Source of the DNA: Nitrospirota bacterium
GTDB lineage: Bacteria > Nitrospirota > Thermodesulfovibrionia > Thermodesulfovibrionales > UBA6898
Length of the DNA: 64,000 nt
Assembly: GCA_016214855.1 (NCBI GenBank)
Contig: JACRMT010000012.1
Location: 1-64,000 of the forward strand
Reading direction: 5' to 3'
This document shows, one piece after another, positions 37,233 through 48,234 of this stretch. Below the pieces are notes generated by a model, which had not been told where the DNA came from, searched no databases, and saw nothing but the letters and a program-made list of their open reading frames with translations. Position 1 is the stretch's first letter, and each line of letters starts with the position of its first letter. A program made the position numbers and the translations under genes.

Positions 37233-38537
37233 CTACAACTGGTATCCGTTCTCCTCGTGCTGGCTGAGGTCAAGGCCCATCAGTTCCTCCTCATCAGACA
37301 CCCTGAGCCCGATTGTCCAGTCTATCGCCTTGAGAAGTATCAGGCTGGCAACAAAGGAAAAGACCGCAACCACCGCTATCGCCATGAGCTGGACCATAAG
37401 CTGGTGAGGGTTGCCGAAGAAGAGTCCGTCAGCACCTGCTGCATTGATCGCCTTCTGCGCAAACAGTCCGGCACCGATCGTGCCGAGAATGCCGCCGACA
37501 CCATGCACGCCAAAGGCATCAAGCGAGTCATCGAATTTGAATTTCGGTTTCAGGGAAAGCGAAAGGTAGCATATCGAGCCTGCTGCAGCGCCGATCATCA
37601 GCGCACCCAGAGGTCCTACAAAACCGGACGCAGGCGTGATCGTCGCCAATCCTGCGATCGAACCGGTTGCAGCGCCGAACATGGTCGGCTTGCCCCTGTG
37701 GAGCCACTCTATTATTACCCACACTACCGTTGCCGTAACTGCAGCGATATGTGTTGTGACAAAGGCCATGGTGCTGAGACCGCCGGCAGACAGAGCGCTT
37801 CCCGCATTAAAGCCGAACCAGCCGAACCAGAGCAGACCGGCGCCTAACACGGTCATCGGAAGGTTGTGCGGCGGCATGGCCTCCCGCAGATAGCCCCTTC
37901 TTTTACCGATCACAAGCGCAGCTGCAAGCGCAGATATGCCTGAGGTGATATGCACGACAATGCCGCCTGCGAAATCGAGCGCGCCGAGGTTCCTGAGCCA
38001 TCCTCCGGTTCCCCATACCCAGTGTGCAACAGGGTCATAGACCAGTGTTGACCAGAGGAGCGTAAAGATCAGGAATGCCGAGAACTTCATCCGCTCGGCA
38101 AAGGCTCCGGCGATCAGCGCAGGGGTTATGACCGCAAACATCGCCTGATAGATCATGAAGGCCATATGCGGTATGGTCGCTGCATAATCAGGATTCGGCT
38201 CAACGCCGACGCCCCGCAGACCGATCCAGTCCAGACTGCCGATAAGGCCGTTGATATCAGGGCCAAAGGAGATGCTGTAACCGACAAGGATCCACTGGAC
38301 GCTCACCAGAGCAATGGCAACAAAGCTGTGCATCAACGTGCCGAGCACATTCTTCTTTCTGACCATGCCGCCGTAGAACATGGCAAGGCCGGGTGTCATC
38401 AGCATCACCAGCGCAGCAGAAAGGAGAACAAATGCGGTATCTCCGGAATCCACCTTGCTGCCTCCCTCTGCAAAGGCAGACAGCGGCATGAGCAGCAGGG
38501 TCATCATGCCAAAGAGTATAAGTGTCTGTTTTTTCAA
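37233..38537 (-). CDS. amt: ammonium transporter Amt (1 of 3)
   Basis: Amt proteins are trimeric channels passing ammonium/ammonia and are shut by GlnK/GlnB. The 434-residue protein has a signal peptide (AFAEGG) and about eleven hydrophobic segments. Family marks are AMFYGGMVRKKN, LIAGAFAERMKFSAFLIFTLLW, the pore His of the DFAGGIVVHITSG strand and of DAFGVHGVGG. The start is TTG at 38535-38537 with GGGAGG upstream. A weak sigma-54 site and palindromic operator-like sites lie upstream. It is downstream of glnB and ends at a terminator. Confidence 0.92.
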   Translation of the reverse strand: MKKQTLILFGMMTLLLMPLSAFAEGGSKVDSGDTAFVLLSAALVMLMTPGLAMFYGGMVRKKNVLGTLMHSFVAIALVSVQWILVGYSISFGPDINGLIGSLDWIGLRGVGVEPNPDYAATIPHMAFMIYQAMFAVITPALIAGAFAERMKFSAFLIFTLLWSTLVYDPVAHWVWGTGGWLRNLGALDFAGGIVVHITSGISALAAALVIGKRRGYLREAMPPHNLPMTVLGAGLLWFGWFGFNAGSALSAGGLSTMAFVTTHIAAVTATVVWVIIEWLHRGKPTMFGAATGSIAGLATITPASGFVGPLGALMIGAAAGSICYLSLSLKPKFKFDDSLDAFGVHGVGGILGTIGAGLFAQKAINAAGADGLFFGNPHQLMVQLMAIAVVAVFSFVASLILLKAIDWTIGLRVSDEEELMGLDLSQHEENGYQL

Positions 38538-38581
38538 AGAAAACCTCCCTATGCGAAATATAATCGTATCGATGAGCAGGA

Positions 38582-38597
38582 GGCGAAAAGCATGCCA
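38582..38597 (-). promoter_or_regulatory. putative sigma-54 promoter of the first amt gene
   Basis: On the minus strand TGGCATGCTTTTCGCC has GG and GC at the sigma-54 spacing; the -12 element is imperfect (TCGCC for TTGCW). Predicted start about 38571, 34 nt before the TTG start codon. Confidence 0.5.
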
Positions 38598-38650
38598 GAG
38601 TTGATTTCTTTGATTTTAAAGGAAAAAAGGAAGGAAGACCCTGAAACTTC

Positions 38651-38664
38651 CTACAATTTTGTAG
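38651..38664. promoter_or_regulatory. palindromic operator-like site CTACAA-nn-TTGTAG
   Basis: CTACAATTTTGTAG has exact 6-bp arms. Its centre is about 86 bp upstream of the predicted sigma-54 start for this amt gene. The same motif occurs upstream of the other two amt operons. Confidence 0.5.
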
Positions 38665-38719
38665 CAAGCCTCAGGGCAATCGCAGCAATTCTCTTGTTAA
38701 TCAAGCGGTTATGCAGATA

Positions 38720-38750
38720 CTACAGTTTTGTATTAATTACATTTTTGTCG
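38720..38750. promoter_or_regulatory. pair of TACAA-nn-TTGTA-like sites upstream of amt
   Basis: CTACAGTTTTGTAT at 38720-38733 and TTACATTTTTGTCG at 38737-38750 are 17 bp apart; each has one or two mismatches to the palindrome. This is the degenerate counterpart of the 18-bp-spaced pairs at 40826-40857 and 44503-44534. Confidence 0.4.
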
Positions 38751-38755
38751 CTAAA

Positions 38756-39239
<484 letters not shown>

Positions 39240-39241
<2 letters not shown>

Positions 39242-40619
39242 ACAGATTGTATGCCTTCTCGCCATGCTGGCTTTCGTCAAGACCGATGAACTCATCTTCT
39301 TCATCAACGCGCAGGCCGACTGTGTATTTGATGAGCAGAAAAATGACCGCTGTTACCACTGCGCTGTAAGCAAAGGTTATCAGTGATGCCAGGATTTGGG
39401 TCCAGAGCTGGCCGGGATTGCCATACAGCAGCCCCTTGCCGAGTTCGTTGACCGAGGGGTCTGCAAAGACACCGGTCAGTACGGCGCCGATCGTTCCGCC
39501 GATGCCATGGATGCCGAAGGCATCGAGCGTGTCGTCATAGCCGAGCTTCGGCTTCAGATATGCCACCGCAAAGAACGGAATGATACCTGCTGCAAGCCCG
39601 ATACAGATCGCTCCGCTTATGTTCACAAAACCCGCTGCAGGGGTGATCGCAACCAGTCCGCCCACTGCTCCTGATGCCAGGCCGAGAACGGTCGCCTTCT
39701 TTGAGTGCATCCATTCGACCACCATCCAGGCCAGGGCTGCAACTGCTGCTGCGGTGTTGGTGTTGATGAAGGCTGCGCCTGCCAGGCCGTTTGCACCAAG
39801 GGCAGAGCCGGCATTGAATCCGAACCACCCGAACCAGAGCAGACCGGCTCCGGTAACGACAAGGGTAAGATTACCAGGAAGAAGAGCCTTTTCCTTCCTC
39901 TTGCCGAGGATCAGTGCGCCTACCAGCGCAGCAGCTCCGGCATTAATATGCACAACCGTTCCTCCTGCAAAATCGAGAGCGCCCATCTTTGCAAGAAATC
40001 CTCCGCCCCAGACCCAATGGGCAACTGGTATATAAGCCGCCACGAACCACAGAATTGTGAAAAGGATCCATGCAGAGAATTTCATCCTCTCAATATAGGC
40101 ACCGCTTGCCAGGGCGACGGTGATCGCTGCAAAGGTCAGCTGATACACTATAAAGATGTACTCCGGAATCGTCTTGGCCAGATCATTGATGCTATTTGGC
40201 CCTACACCGCTCAGAAAGGTCTTGGCGCCATCACCGATGAACCCTGCCATATCTCCGTTAAAGGAAAAACTGAAGCCGAAGATCACCCAGAGCACGCTCA
40301 CAATGCAGAACGTCACAAAGGACATGGCCATGGTATTGAGCGAGTCTTTCCTCTTGGCCAGACCGCCGTAAAAGAGAGCCAGGCCGGGAATGGTCATAAG
40401 CATGACCAGAGCTGTTGCCACGATCATCCAGGCTGTATCGCCTGTGTCAATCTTGGGTGCAGCCGGGGCTGCAACTGCCGGAACTGCAGGGGCTTCTGCT
40501 GCCGGGGCTGCCACCGCTGTCGGGGCAGGTGCTTCTGCAGTCTTTGCCTCCTCGGCAAATGCCAGACCCGCAAACATCACTAAGCCGAGTAAAACGGTGA
40601 TACTGATAAACCTTTTCAT
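39240..40619 (-). CDS. amt: ammonium transporter Amt (2 of 3)
   Basis: A 459-residue ammonium channel (ATG at 40617-40619, AAGGAGG upstream). It has a signal peptide (LAFAEE), an unusual Ala/Pro-rich linker (about 22-55: PAPTAVAAPAAEAPAVPAV) and then the Amt core: LALFYGGLAKRKDSLN, YIERMKFSAWILF, DFAGGTVVHINAGAAALVGALI and DAFGIHGIGGTIG. The P-II-interacting C-terminal tail (GLRVDEEDEFIGLDESQHGEKAY) is intact. It has its own strong sigma-54 promoter and paired palindromes upstream, and is followed by glnB. Confidence 0.95.
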
Positions 40620-40764
40620 GATAAACCTCCTTGATATTTTTTCAGGTGCGCTGTCCTGTTTCATGCCTCTATCCTCAAGCGTATGCCTTGTTGTATATCT
40701 CTCATAATGCCGGACCCTCCTCTTTCTTTATTGACCGCGTCTTATTGCCGTCGTAGCAGAATAA

Positions 40765-40780
40765 TGCGAGAACCGTGCCA
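40765..40780 (-). promoter_or_regulatory. sigma-54 promoter of amt-glnB-amt
   Basis: On the minus strand TGGCACGGTTCTCGCA matches the TGGCACG-N4-TTGCW consensus except one base in the -12 element. Predicted start near 40754, with a leader of about 135 nt to the amt start codon. Confidence 0.8.
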
Positions 40781-40825
40781 ACACATAACTACTTGAAAAG
40801 ACATGTTATTTCCTAAATGTCATGA

Positions 40826-40857
40826 TTACAATATTGTAAGCTGCTACAAAGTTGTCA
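40826..40857. promoter_or_regulatory. paired palindromes / TTGTA-N6-TACAA dyad upstream of amt
   Basis: TTACAATATTGTAA (perfect palindrome) and CTACAAAGTTGTCA are 18 bp apart. Their facing halves form TTGTA-N6-TACAA at 40834-40849, centred 87.5 bp upstream of the predicted sigma-54 start. The layout is the same at 44503-44534. Probable enhancer sites for an unidentified activator. Confidence 0.65.
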
Positions 40858-40920
40858 CAAATACAATGATGAAGCAGAGACGATTAAGTGGAAGAGAAAC
40901 GCCATGCCCGTGCCGCATTA

Positions 40921-40946
40921 AATAAAAGGCCCCGCAAAGCGGGGCC
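40921..40946 (-). terminator. rho-independent terminator after the amt-glnB operon
   Basis: On the minus strand GGCCCCGC-TTT-GCGGGGCC is followed by TTTTATT. It closes the porin-amt-glnB operon 36 bp past the glnB stop codon. Confidence 0.95.
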
Positions 40947-40981
40947 AGATACAGGAACTCTTTGTTGATGTTGCGTTTCTC

Positions 40982-42995
<2,014 letters not shown>

Positions 42996-43018
42996 GATGA
43001 TCTCCTTTTTCTCTCAGA

Positions 43019-44155
43019 CTACCAGGAATACATAACCGCCAAAGCGATCGTGTCCTGACTCTTCTTGTTTGTGAGATCATGGCGGCTGTCAAAGGTCTGC
43101 TTATCCGACCAGTCATGCCTGTATTCAGGTCTGATGATTATGCCGTTTGCAAGCCTGATCTCCGGGGTAATGGTGATCTCCTTGACGCTCTGTTTGATGC
43201 CGGTCCTTGCACCGTCACTGTCCTTGAAATATTCACCCCGGACTGCGAGGCTGTACCGACCGGTAAAATCATATTTTGCTATAGCGGCAAACCCATGCCA
43301 TTTAACGTCATCTGCAAGCGGCCCCATATCCTCTGTTGCATAGTCCGCATTCAGGATCAGGCTCAGATTCTTTACGGGCTTTATGGTTGCAACCCAGTCA
43401 AAGAGGAATCTGTTGTTTGAGCTGTTGTCGAGCTGCTCAGGACCATAGCAGGTGTTGAAATACATGGAGAGCTGCTCCATCGGCGCATAGCCGACGCTTA
43501 ATCCTACGGTCTTTCCCTTGTTGTTGTCGCTGGTATTGTCCCAGCCGTTGACAACATGAAGATTTGCGCTCAGGGCGTCCGTAAAGCTATACCCCACCAT
43601 GAGACCTGTGTGGGTGAAGGGTATGGCGTAGTTGAACAGGAGTGAACGCGAATAATTCGGATTGTCTTTTGCCTCTATCACCTCTGCGCCGAAATAGGTG
43701 GCATATTTACCAAACCGGAGCTTGAGCCCCTTGCCGACAGGCGCAAGATAGTCGATGTACGCCTCGGTAAGATCAAAGGCATCGCTCTTTGAAGGATCAT
43801 CGCCGTCATTGATGCCCAAGCCGCGCGAATGTATCCATTTTGCAGTCTCGCCGGCTGAAAGCTTCAATTTGAAGCCCACTCCGTTCATCGGCGCATCCTT
43901 GGCAAAGACGATCTGCGCAAGGTCAAGATTAAAGCTGTTTGCTTCATGATCAAAAACGCGGAGCCTGTTTTCTCCTGAATCAGGATTTCTGAAATTATAC
44001 GTGTACCCGCCCTGCAGATTGATGCTCAGACCCAAAGCCTTCTTGATCTCGTCTGCATTCAGACCAACAGGCTTTGCCTCTTCCGCAAAACTGCTGAATA
44101 CCATTGCAAATACAAAAATCAATGTGAACCACATGCTAAAAATAACCCTTTTCAT
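43019..44155 (-). CDS. outer-membrane beta-barrel porin
   Basis: A 378-residue outer-membrane protein: signal peptide (SSFAEE), alternating amphipathic strands throughout, Tyr/Phe/Trp girdle residues, and a terminal aromatic residue (AVMYSW) as needed for barrel assembly. Its style is that of the BBP2/OmpL-like porins. AGGAGGAG precedes the ATG. It sits between an orphan NifA-type HTH gene and amt-glnB on the same strand, so it is probably induced under nitrogen limitation to admit a nitrogen source through the outer membrane. The substrate is inference. Confidence 0.85.
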   Translation of the reverse strand: MKRVIFSMWFTLIFVFAMVFSSFAEEAKPVGLNADEIKKALGLSINLQGGYTYNFRNPDSGENRLRVFDHEANSFNLDLAQIVFAKDAPMNGVGFKLKLSAGETAKWIHSRGLGINDGDDPSKSDAFDLTEAYIDYLAPVGKGLKLRFGKYATYFGAEVIEAKDNPNYSRSLLFNYAIPFTHTGLMVGYSFTDALSANLHVVNGWDNTSDNNKGKTVGLSVGYAPMEQLSMYFNTCYGPEQLDNSSNNRFLFDWVATIKPVKNLSLILNADYATEDMGPLADDVKWHGFAAIAKYDFTGRYSLAVRGEYFKDSDGARTGIKQSVKEITITPEIRLANGIIIRPEYRHDWSDKQTFDSRHDLTNKKSQDTIALAVMYSW

Positions 44156-44187
44156 AATCTCCTCCTGGAATAATATTTTTTTACCGC

Positions 44188-44427
44188 TTAAAGCGATTTC
44201 TTTTGCTCCTGACTGTCTTCATGCTCTTCTTCTGCTCCCTCGTTCCAACGCACCTCCTTTATTCTCAAGCCGTATTTGTGGATCTTATATCCGATCATCC
44301 TCTCGGTAATGCCAAGACTCTTTGCCGCACGAGCCATTACCCAGTTGCATTCCTTTAAAGCCTTTATGATCTCTTCTTTCTCAAGTTCTTCAATTCTGTT
44401 CTTAAGAGAAGTTCCTGCGTTATTCAT
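44188..44427 (-). CDS. stand-alone NifA-type Fis/HTH DNA-binding protein
   Basis: About 79 residues from the ATG at 44425-44427. The sequence EIIKALKECNWVMARAAKSL, then GITERMIGYKIHKYGL, is the C-terminal Fis-like DNA-binding domain of NifA-class activators. The GAF and AAA+ domains are absent and there is no room for them upstream (nifV ends the next 170 bp away). A charged Glu-rich tail follows. The frame stays open further upstream, but a sigma-54 promoter lies across it, giving a predicted start about 4 nt before this ATG. First gene of the porin-amt-glnB operon. It cannot activate sigma-54 itself; a competitor or partner role is inference. Confidence 0.75.
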   Translation of the reverse strand: MNNAGTSLKNRIEELEKEEIIKALKECNWVMARAAKSLGITERMIGYKIHKYGLRIKEVRWNEGAEEEHEDSQEQKKSL

Positions 44428-44441
44428 AATGCAGGTAACAT

Positions 44442-44457
44442 TGCCAAAACCATGCCA
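44442..44457 (-). promoter_or_regulatory. sigma-54 promoter of the HTH-porin-amt-glnB operon
   Basis: On the minus strand TGGCATGGTTTTGGCA has the GG and GC at the correct 10-bp spacing; the -12 element is TGGCA. Predicted start near 44431. Confidence 0.7.
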
Positions 44458-44502
44458 GATCAAAACTGTTTGATTTTTCATAATAATTTGCGTGCACATG
44501 GC

Positions 44503-44534
44503 CTACAATATTGTATTTTACTACAAAAATGTCT
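44503..44534. promoter_or_regulatory. paired palindromes / TTGTA-N6-TACAA dyad, porin-amt operon
   Basis: CTACAATATTGTAT and CTACAAAAATGTCT are 18 bp apart. The facing halves form TTGTA-N6-TACAA at 44511-44526, centred 87.5 bp upstream of the predicted sigma-54 start, the same position as upstream of the second amt gene. Confidence 0.65.
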
Positions 44535-44598
44535 GTGATATTAAGACAGACCGATCGAGGACGACAGTCATGCAGCGCGAAGCAAACTAATCGCAGAA

Positions 44599-45834
44599 TC
44601 AGGGAGAAACAGTGAGGACCCTCTCAGCAATATCCGGATAATTGGCAACAAAGACCAATTCATCGTCAGTCAGGGCCTTCTGCGTGTGAAGGTTGGCATA
44701 TTGAACCAGATCGAGAACCCGCCTGGCCTCCTGATCACTCTCGAACGATATGCCGAGCTTGTCGTATACATGTCTGAAGCCCTTGATGCCTCCATATTCA
44801 CCGGTCGTAATGACACGGCCTGTTTCAAGAAGTTCAGGCTCACCCCTGCCGACATCCTCAGGGTCGTAAAGCTCGTAATTCCTCCTGTCTTTCAGCGCTC
44901 CGTCCGCATGGATCCCTGACTCATGGGCAAAGGCGTTGGCTCCCACGCCCGGCTGGTTGATCGGAATCGGCAGGCCAAAGGCGTACGAGGCATATTTCGC
45001 GATCTTCCAGGACTTTCTGAGGTCCATCTGCCTGTCGCACTGTAACTTCCTGCTGAGCCCGTGAGAAAATTTCAGTGCAAGCATCGAGGATACCAGATCG
45101 CAGTTTCCGCACCGCTCTCCGTATCCGTTGAGCGTGGTATTTATGTAACAGTCTATGCCTGCCTCTGCAGCACCCAGAGCACCTGCCACCGAGACAGCCT
45201 CGGCCATGCCGAGGTCATTATGGCAATGCATTTCGATCGGGAATTGCGTTGCCTCTCCCAAAGCCCTGATTCGCTCATAGATGGTGATGGGGTCGTCTGC
45301 GCCAAGGGTATCGCAATAACGGAGGCGGTCCGCGCCTGCTTCCTTGCCGGCAAGCGCAAAATCGATCAGCCGCTGAAGATCGGTCCGGGAAGCATCCTCG
45401 GCATTGATGCCGACCGTCTCGGCGCCAAACTCCCTGGCAAGTCTGACTGCCCTGGTCATTGACTCAGCAATGTCAGACCATGCTGTCCTGCCCTGGAATT
45501 TACCGCTGATCATAATGTCAGAGGTAGAGACCGACAGGTTCAGGTGCCGCAGGTCCGGACAGTTCTGAAAGGCAAGTTCAACATCACCGGGTATTGCCCT
45601 GCACCAGCCTTCAAGACGGATACGCCTGAAGGCGCCTGCTTTTTCAAGCTGCAGATTGGCATTGATATAGTTTCTTTCGTGCCTGAGCGTAGGGAAGCCG
45701 ATCTCGCTCTGAAACACGCCCATCTCGTCAAGATAGAGGTTGATCATGGTCTTGGCAAGCTTCGGCAGCAGAATGCGCGAGGTCTGCACACCATCCCGGT
45801 TTGTGACATCAATAAAATATATCTCTCTGGTCAT
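44599..45834 (-). CDS. nifV: homocitrate synthase NifV
   Basis: NifV condenses acetyl-CoA and 2-oxoglutarate to homocitrate, the organic ligand of the FeMo cofactor. The protein is 411 residues from the ATG at 45832-45834; the longer frame would overlap modC. It is an HMGL-like TIM barrel: IDVTNRDGVQTSRI (metal-binding Asp and catalytic Arg variant), MHCHNDLGMA, GYGERCGNCDL and HESGIHADG. Isopropylmalate synthase is the nearest alternative, but the position after nifB-modABC supports NifV. The ribosome site is weak. A GERCGNCD motif is typical of this superfamily. Confidence 0.85.
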   Translation of the reverse strand: MTREIYFIDVTNRDGVQTSRILLPKLAKTMINLYLDEMGVFQSEIGFPTLRHERNYINANLQLEKAGAFRRIRLEGWCRAIPGDVELAFQNCPDLRHLNLSVSTSDIMISGKFQGRTAWSDIAESMTRAVRLAREFGAETVGINAEDASRTDLQRLIDFALAGKEAGADRLRYCDTLGADDPITIYERIRALGEATQFPIEMHCHNDLGMAEAVSVAGALGAAEAGIDCYINTTLNGYGERCGNCDLVSSMLALKFSHGLSRKLQCDRQMDLRKSWKIAKYASYAFGLPIPINQPGVGANAFAHESGIHADGALKDRRNYELYDPEDVGRGEPELLETGRVITTGEYGGIKGFRHVYDKLGISFESDQEARRVLDLVQYANLHTQKALTDDELVFVANYPDIAERVLTVSP

Positions 45835-45848
45835 AGTCAATTCACTCT

Positions 45849-46616
45849 TCAATTCATGCTGCTGCAGAGTTTGCGGCTCAGGCTTGGCGCGTAACGCTGC
45901 AATTTCCCGGTGAAACGGGACAGTGGCAAGACTTCCTCGCACGATGGCTCCATAAATATCTCCTCAGGAGGACCGGCCTGTATGACCCTGCCTTCTGCAT
46001 AAACGATCACGCGGTCTGCAAGAGCAAGGGCTTCATCTGCGTCGTGCGTTATCAGCACGACCGGTATATCGAACGTCTGCTGGATCTCCTTCAGGATCGC
46101 CCGCATTTCGAATCGGATCGGCATATCCAGCGCAGAAAATGGCTCATCAAGGAGCAGTGCCCCTGGCCGTCTGATCAATGCACGAGCCAGGGCGACCCGC
46201 TGCTTCTGTCCGCCAGAAATCTGCGATGGCAGGCGGTCTTCGAGACCTGTTATGCGGAACATCCGAAGCAGTTCTTTGCAGCGCTGCTCCTGTTCGGTCT
46301 TATCGATGCCATGGCCGCCATAACGGATATTCTCTCCTGATGTCATATGCGGAAAGAGCGCAAGGTCCTGAAATACATACCCTATCGAACGCCTCTGGGG
46401 GCCGACATTCACGCCTTGCCCTGAATCGAACAGAAGCGTCTCTCCCAGAACTATTTTCCCGTTATCAGGCGCCAGCAGCCCGGCGATCATCTGGAGGGTC
46501 ATCGATTTTCCGGCACCGGAGTAACCGAAGATCGCCGCGAGTTCATTGCCGATCTCCCATGAAGCATCAAGCGTGAATCCGCTGAGCGCTTTTCGTGCTG
46601 AGAATGAGATGCCCAT
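45849..46616 (-). CDS. modC: molybdate ABC transporter ATP-binding protein ModC
   Basis: ModC powers molybdate import. The 255-residue protein has Walker A FGYSGAGKSM, signature QISGGQKQRVALARAL, Walker B LLLDEPFSALD and the H-loop THD. It is shorter than E. coli ModC and lacks the C-terminal MOP (molybdate-binding) domain, ending in a basic tail. It overlaps modB and precedes nifV by 14 bp, so molybdate transport and homocitrate synthesis share a transcript. Confidence 0.93.
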   Translation of the reverse strand: MGISFSARKALSGFTLDASWEIGNELAAIFGYSGAGKSMTLQMIAGLLAPDNGKIVLGETLLFDSGQGVNVGPQRRSIGYVFQDLALFPHMTSGENIRYGGHGIDKTEQEQRCKELLRMFRITGLEDRLPSQISGGQKQRVALARALIRRPGALLLDEPFSALDMPIRFEMRAILKEIQQTFDIPVVLITHDADEALALADRVIVYAEGRVIQAGPPEEIFMEPSCEEVLPLSRFTGKLQRYAPSLSRKLCSSMN

Positions 46617-47281
46617 CAGACCGCCCTCCTGTTATACAGGTTTGCGATATAGAGGAATGCCCCGGAGACCGCGGTAAAAAAAGCAACCATGGTTCCGGAG
46701 CGGGCCCACTCTCCGCTGCTTGCCATGGAATAGATCGCTATCGGCATGGTGTCGGTCCTTCCCGGGATGTTGCCGGCAAGCATCAGAGTCGCTCCGAACT
46801 CACCCATGGCCCTCGCAAAAGAGAGCACTGCCCCGGCTATGATCCCCCTCTTTGCAAGCGGCAGTATGACGCGGAGAGCCGTTTCGAATTTCGAGTGGCC
46901 AAGCGTGTATGATGCATTGATCAGGTTCCGGTCGACTGACTCGACTGCAGCACGGGCTGTCTTGATCATGAGCGGAAGGGCAACCACAAAAGATGCCAGC
47001 ACAGCCGCCTGCCAGGTGAACATAATGGACCATCCGGTCAGTTCATAGAGCGGCCTGCCGAGATATCCATTCCTGCCGAAGATGAGAACGAGGAAGAACC
47101 CGGTCACGGTCGGCGGCAGTACGAGCGGCAGCGTCAGGAACATGTCCAGCATTTCTTTGCCTCTGAAACTTTTCATGGCAAGCAGATAGGCAAGGGCCAC
47201 GCCGACGATAACTATCATTGTCGTCGCAAGAAAAGCGACCTGAATTGATAGTTTGAGCGAAAACCATGCTGCGCTGTCCAT
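46616..47281 (-). CDS. modB: molybdate ABC transporter permease ModB
   Basis: ModB is the membrane channel of the molybdate importer. At 221 residues it has about five hydrophobic segments and the EAA-type loop (NASYTLGHSKFETALRVILPLAKRGIIAGA) that contacts ModC. PTVTGFFLVLIFGRNG and ARAMGEFGATLMLAGN are characteristic. It overlaps modC by one base and lies 155 bp after modA; that gap contains two palindromic repeats. Confidence 0.94.
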   Translation of the reverse strand: MDSAAWFSLKLSIQVAFLATTMIVIVGVALAYLLAMKSFRGKEMLDMFLTLPLVLPPTVTGFFLVLIFGRNGYLGRPLYELTGWSIMFTWQAAVLASFVVALPLMIKTARAAVESVDRNLINASYTLGHSKFETALRVILPLAKRGIIAGAVLSFARAMGEFGATLMLAGNIPGRTDTMPIAIYSMASSGEWARSGTMVAFFTAVSGAFLYIANLYNRRAV

Positions 47282-47292
47282 GAAAATATCCT

Positions 47293-47336
47293 TCTTTCCC
47301 TCACCCTACCCTCTCCCTAAAGGAGAGGGAGAGAAG
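47293..47336. repeat. palindromic CCCTCTCCC repeat
   Basis: Hairpin with arms CCCTCTCC/GGAGAGGG and loop CTAAA, in the modA-modB gap. One of the dispersed C-rich palindromes. Confidence 0.6.
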
Positions 47337-47429
47337 AAGGTGAACACAAGACTTTTTTTAACCTCGACCTGTCTTTCTCTTATGGTTCTTCCTTCATCGC
47401 AAGATACCATTTTACAGTTTCTCATCATG

Positions 47430-47467
47430 GCCCCCTCTACCTCGGGGAGAGGGCTGGGTGAGGGGCC
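47430..47467. repeat. palindromic CCTCTACCTCGGGGAGAGG repeat overlapping modA end
   Basis: The element reads CCCTCTACCTCGGGGAGAGG, then GCTGGGTGAGGGG. Its outer part is translated as the last residues of ModA (MAPHPALSPR). Confidence 0.6.
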
Positions 47468-48234
47468 ATCTTAAACCCGTATCTTCTCAGGATATCGCTG
47501 CCTTCCCTTGAAATGACTATGGAAATAAAATTCCGTGCTGCAGCCTCGTTCTTTGTCCCTTTTATTGCGGCTATCTCATATTTTACCGGTGAGTGGCTTG
47601 ATGCCGGAGCCTCTGCAATGACCTTCAGCTCCCTGTCTCTTACGTTGGCATCAGTGAGAAATACCATGCCGGCATCTGCTTCATTGCGTTCCACATAATC
47701 CATAACCTGTCGCACATTTTCAGCGTACACCAGTTTTGACTTAAGATCGTTCCAGAGCCCGAGGGTCCTCAGGGTCTCCTCAGCATACTTACCGGCCGGC
47801 ACTGTAGCCGGGTTGCCTATGGCGAGCCTGACTACATCACTCTTCTTCAGATCGCTGAATGAAGAGATCCTCACTGATGCGTTCTTCGCTGCAATAAGCA
47901 CGATCTTATTGCCGGAAAAATCAGCCCTGCTGGTTTCCAGAAGCAGACCTGCGGCCTTCAGCGCATCCATCTCCTTCGATGAAGCCGAAGCGAAGACATC
48001 TGCAGGCGCACCCGCCTCAATCTGCTTCTGGAGAAGGCCGGAGGCTGCAAAGTTGAAGACAACCTTTGAGCCAGGATGCTTCTTCTCATAAGACCTGCCG
48101 ATCTCCTCAAAGGGCGCCTTAAGACTGAGCGCTGCAGAGACCGTGATCTCTGTCCCTGCAGCAGCTTCTTCTGCAAAGAGGACTGCAAGCATGCAGCAGA
48201 GAAAAAATAAAAGCAGCCTCTCAAACCATTTCAC
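47437..48234 (-). CDS. modA: molybdate-binding protein ModA
   Basis: ModA is the periplasmic molybdate receptor. The 265-residue protein has a signal peptide (AEEAAAG), the opening ITVSAALSLKAPFEEIG, a central NFAASGLLQKQIEAGAPADVF and YAENVRQVMDYVERNEADAGMVFLTDA near the end, all diagnostic. The start is GTG with GAGGAATACT upstream and overlaps nifB by 14 bp. The last ten residues (MAPHPALSPR) derive from a C-rich palindromic repeat, so the original C-terminus has been replaced. Confidence 0.94.
   Translation of the reverse strand: MKWFERLLLFFLCCMLAVLFAEEAAAGTEITVSAALSLKAPFEEIGRSYEKKHPGSKVVFNFAASGLLQKQIEAGAPADVFASASSKEMDALKAAGLLLETSRADFSGNKIVLIAAKNASVRISSFSDLKKSDVVRLAIGNPATVPAGKYAEETLRTLGLWNDLKSKLVYAENVRQVMDYVERNEADAGMVFLTDANVRDRELKVIAEAPASSHSPVKYEIAAIKGTKNEAAARNFISIVISREGSDILRRYGFKMAPHPALSPR

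Noticed and set aside
39705-40583. 292-codon plus-strand frame opposite amt
   Set aside because: Antisense to a conserved membrane protein; high Cys/Gly composition is a reverse-translation artefact.
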